Assembly (NCBI RefSeq): GCF_019720915.1
Contig: NZ_JAHKSI010000001.1
Coordinates: 248,001-312,000 of the forward strand
DNA length: 64,000 nucleotides
Reading direction: 5' to 3'
Source of the DNA: Alkalihalobacillus sp. TS-13
GTDB lineage: Bacteria > Bacillota > Bacilli > Bacillales > Fictibacillaceae
A program made the position numbers and the translations under genes. Shown in pieces: positions 62,269 through 64,000 of the stretch; positions within the stretch are counted from its first letter, which is position 1; each line of letters opens with the position of its first letter. Under the pieces are notes generated by a model. It was not told where the DNA came from. It searched no databases and was given only the letters and a program-made list of their open reading frames with translations.

Positions 62269-62895
62269 TTATAGTTCCATTTTTGAAAATGGCAGTAAGA
62301 GTTTCACGCCTCTTTTATTGATGGGAAGGAATTTCATATCACCGATCAAATGACTCGCATAGCCTGCAAGACTTGCAATGAAGATTCCCTCTATCCCGAT
62401 TGAAGCTTCAAATTGCCGAGCAATGACACCGAAAAACACGATTCCGAGTATCGAATGCGTATAGCTCCTATGGGGTACGAAAGAGGCTACAATGATATAG
62501 ATGCCGAGCAGGAATAACCAGTTTTCTTGAAGCATGAAGCCTCCGATCAGTACACCGACACCGGATACAGTCAGCATATGCCTCCTCGTTATGAATGTAG
62601 AAAGAGCTATGATACCGGCGCCAGTCCCCATGCCATACCACTTTTCGGTCCCGGTTCCTTCCACAAAGCTATATACGATCAATAAAATGCCGATGATCTG
62701 GGCAAGCGTCTGGATGAATTTGTGCGTATTCGTGATCTTGTTACTCAATGTTCCATCCACATCAATGTCTGGAAGCAGCCCCGTTATTCCTCCGCAGGCA
62801 ATCAGAATCCCTGTCGTCATCGGATCAGTCTCCAATGCATTGGAGGTGACCAATCCTGCTACACCGCCAACAAGCAGATGTGATGTCCCTTTCAT
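62269..62895 (-). CDS. YdjM-type membrane-bound metal-dependent hydrolase
   Basis: The 208-residue protein starts after AGGTGAAT. TSHLLVGGVAGLV at the start, GITGLLPDIDVDG near residue 38, PHRSYTHSILG near residue 140 and GYASHLIGDMKF near residue 180 give the His/Asp metal pattern of the DUF457 / YdjM family. Five or six helices. Known members are induced by LexA in enteric bacteria; no LexA site was seen here. Confidence 0.85.
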   Translation of the reverse strand: MKGTSHLLVGGVAGLVTSNALETDPMTTGILIACGGITGLLPDIDVDGTLSNKITNTHKFIQTLAQIIGILLIVYSFVEGTGTEKWYGMGTGAGIIALSTFITRRHMLTVSGVGVLIGGFMLQENWLFLLGIYIIVASFVPHRSYTHSILGIVFFGVIARQFEASIGIEGIFIASLAGYASHLIGDMKFLPINKRGVKLLLPFSKMEL

Positions 62896-63196
62896 GATGA
62901 TTCACCTGTCTCTCTATTTTATTGTGAATGTGGCAGTAATCATCATTGTATAGAAAAAGCGTTCATGAAGAAATGCCAACAAGTGTTTTTGTGTCCTTGT
63001 GCTCATGAAGCATTAGGCCATCCGTCATGTGTTGTGTCAGCGGAAAAAAGGTGAACATTTCTCGGAGATCCCAAATTATGTATGATGGATCAACCTGAAA
63101 GTGTATATGATGCTGTAAGTCTGAAAATTGGTGCTGTTCCACCAGATTCTTTATAATAACACCTAGAACGTACGATTATTTTTGGGAGGTATATAA
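62896..63196. other. Intergenic region with a promoter
   Basis: No gene. TTGGTG (63128) and TATAAT (63152) give a promoter for the next gene. Confidence 0.6.
63128..63157 (+). promoter_or_regulatory. Sigma-A promoter of the small membrane protein
   Basis: TTGGTG (63128-63133) and TATAAT (63152-63157) with 18-bp spacing, about 40 bases before the gene. Confidence 0.6.
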
Positions 63197-63454
63197 ATGT
63201 ATACATACTTGATGATTGTTGTCATTTTGGTAGGTGTCATTTCGTTAATTGGAACGATCATTGTCGGGAAGAAAGTAAACAAAGTAAGTAAAGATTACGA
63301 GATGGAAGATGACCGGACCTCGGCTCAATTGAAACGTTCTCATGAATATGAATCGCAATCTTTGAAAGTTAACTTGAAAGTGTTGACGCTTATTTATGTT
63401 GTAACGTTCATTCTCAGCATTATAGCTTTAATTGCTTATATCTTCTTAAGATAG
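63197..63454 (+). CDS. Small two-helix membrane protein
   Basis: The 85-residue protein starts after GGGAGG. Helices near residues 3-24 and 62-84 flank a charged central part (KDYEMEDDRTSAQLKRSHEYES), which would face the cytoplasm if both ends face outward. No family recognised. Confidence 0.6.
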   Translation: MYTYLMIVVILVGVISLIGTIIVGKKVNKVSKDYEMEDDRTSAQLKRSHEYESQSLKVNLKVLTLIYVVTFILSIIALIAYIFLR

Positions 63455-63560
63455 CAAGATGTGTTTTCAATAAGCCGAATTCACGATCTCGATTAACTTG
63501 CTTTCCCACAGAATACAGCTTTGTCTGATCTATGAAAATATGATAAAGAAATGGTTATAG

Positions 63561-63607
63561 AGAGTGGAACCGATAAGGATCAAGCCTTCAGGTTCTGCTC
63601 TTTTTTC
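63561..63607 (+). terminator. Terminator
   Basis: GAGTGGAACC (from 63562) pairs with GGTTCTGCTC (63591-63600) with mismatch, then T6. Confidence 0.65.
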
Positions 63608-63709
63608 TTTTCCAGCATCTATTTCTTTTTAAAAATAGTATTTTCGCCGTTACAAATTTATCTTCACTTTAATATTATGTAACATCTGATAGAGAAGGGA
63701 GGAATGTTT

Positions 63710-64000
63710 GTGAGCGAAAAGGACAACCTTATCAAAGTAAATTCTTGTGACTGCAAGAAATGTAAAAAGAGCAGCGGTAAGCGAAGCAGCGGATGCAGCA
63801 GCGGAAAGCGAAGCAGCGGATGCAGCAGCGGGAAGCGAAGCAGTGGTTGCAGCAGCGGTAAACGAAGCAGCGGAAAACATGATGATCACAAGAAAAAGCG
63901 AAGCAGCAGCAAACATGATGATCACAAGAAAAAGCGAAGCAGCTGCAAACATGATGACCATAAGAAGAAGCATAGTAGTGGTAAGCATGATGACCATAAG
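63710..64000 (+). CDS. SSGKR-repeat coat-like protein (runs off the window)
   Basis: GTG 63710 lies behind AAGGGAGG; an ATG at 63704 abuts the site, so GTG is preferred. The visible 97 residues start MSEKDNLIKVNSCDCKKCKK, then four units of the type SSGKRSSGC (27 bp each), then KHDDHKKKRSS repeats. It is Ser, Lys and His rich, like CotG-type coat proteins and the protein at 37679, but uses AGC rather than TCT serine codons. It is a likely spore coat component and a possible CotH substrate. Confidence 0.72.
   Translation, partial: MSEKDNLIKVNSCDCKKCKKSSGKRSSGCSSGKRSSGCSSGKRSSGCSSGKRSSGKHDDHKKKRSSSKHDDHKKKRSSCKHDDHKKKHSSGKHDDHK

Overview
The window is a low-to-moderate GC chromosome segment from a spore-forming member of the Bacillaceae. 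The evidence is direct: spore coat genes (CotH, two CotS-type proteins, a CotSA-like glycosyltransferase, Ser/Gly/Lys-repeat coat proteins), a CwlJ-type cortex hydrolase with a sigma-E-like -10, strong AGGAGG-type ribosome binding sites with TTG/GTG starts, an S-box (SAM) riboswitch and a perfect PerR box. Several dispersed repeat families sit between the genes. I see no rRNA, tRNA, CRISPR array, prophage or intact transposase. Functions are assigned by reading the proteins against remembered families; no search was run.

Layout. 1-5.2 kb: the start of a KDPG-aldolase-like gene, a metallo-beta-lactamase-like protein, then a SHOCT protein, histidine kinase and response regulator, followed by a membrane-protein gene whose promoter carries three TTTTAA repeats exactly 11 bp apart. 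5.8-10.8 kb: a six-gene copper / cytochrome-oxidase assembly operon (DeoR-NosL regulator like YcnK, PepSY membrane protein, two CtaG paralogues, a YtkA-like lipoprotein, Sco), with related repeats on both sides. 11-22 kb: small secreted and membrane proteins, an esterase, PerR-controlled catalase, a beta/gamma-crystallin-like secreted protein, an M1-type peptidase, a DedA protein, acetyltransferases and a methyltransferase. 22-29 kb is rich in decay: a T-run frameshift, abutting HxlR and VOC remnants, two other broken genes, plus an intact yoaS-yozG-yoaT module, cwlJ, a methyltransferase, an acetyltransferase and a Nudix hydrolase.

29-40 kb holds an M29 aminopeptidase and then the spore-coat cluster: nucleotide-sugar genes (GalU, an epimerase and a vestigial UDP-glucose dehydrogenase start between them), two small paralogues, a coat protein with a tandem C-terminal motif, a CotS-like pseudokinase, a glycosyltransferase, a CotS-like protein with intact catalytic residues, an SSGK-repeat protein and CotH. 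Three cluster proteins end in related P-T/V-K-R/K-L tails, which is the observation I find most novel. A second repeat-rich coat-like gene runs off the right end.

40-48.7 kb: a translationally coupled polysaccharide deacetylase / DedA / MGDG-synthase-type glycosyltransferase operon, a TIM-barrel isomerase-like protein, a second DUF4386 protein, an acetyltransferase, and a divergent MFS transporter / SgrR-type regulator pair sharing an inverted repeat. 49-53.3 kb: a methionine operon (S-box, metX, metY, hom). 53.5-58.3 kb: a drug-efflux MFS, then PhoX phosphatase with its own TatA and TatC. 58.5-64 kb: DUF1259 protein, Nudix hydrolase, aldo/keto reductase, ATP pyrophosphatase, YdjM-type membrane protein and a small membrane protein.
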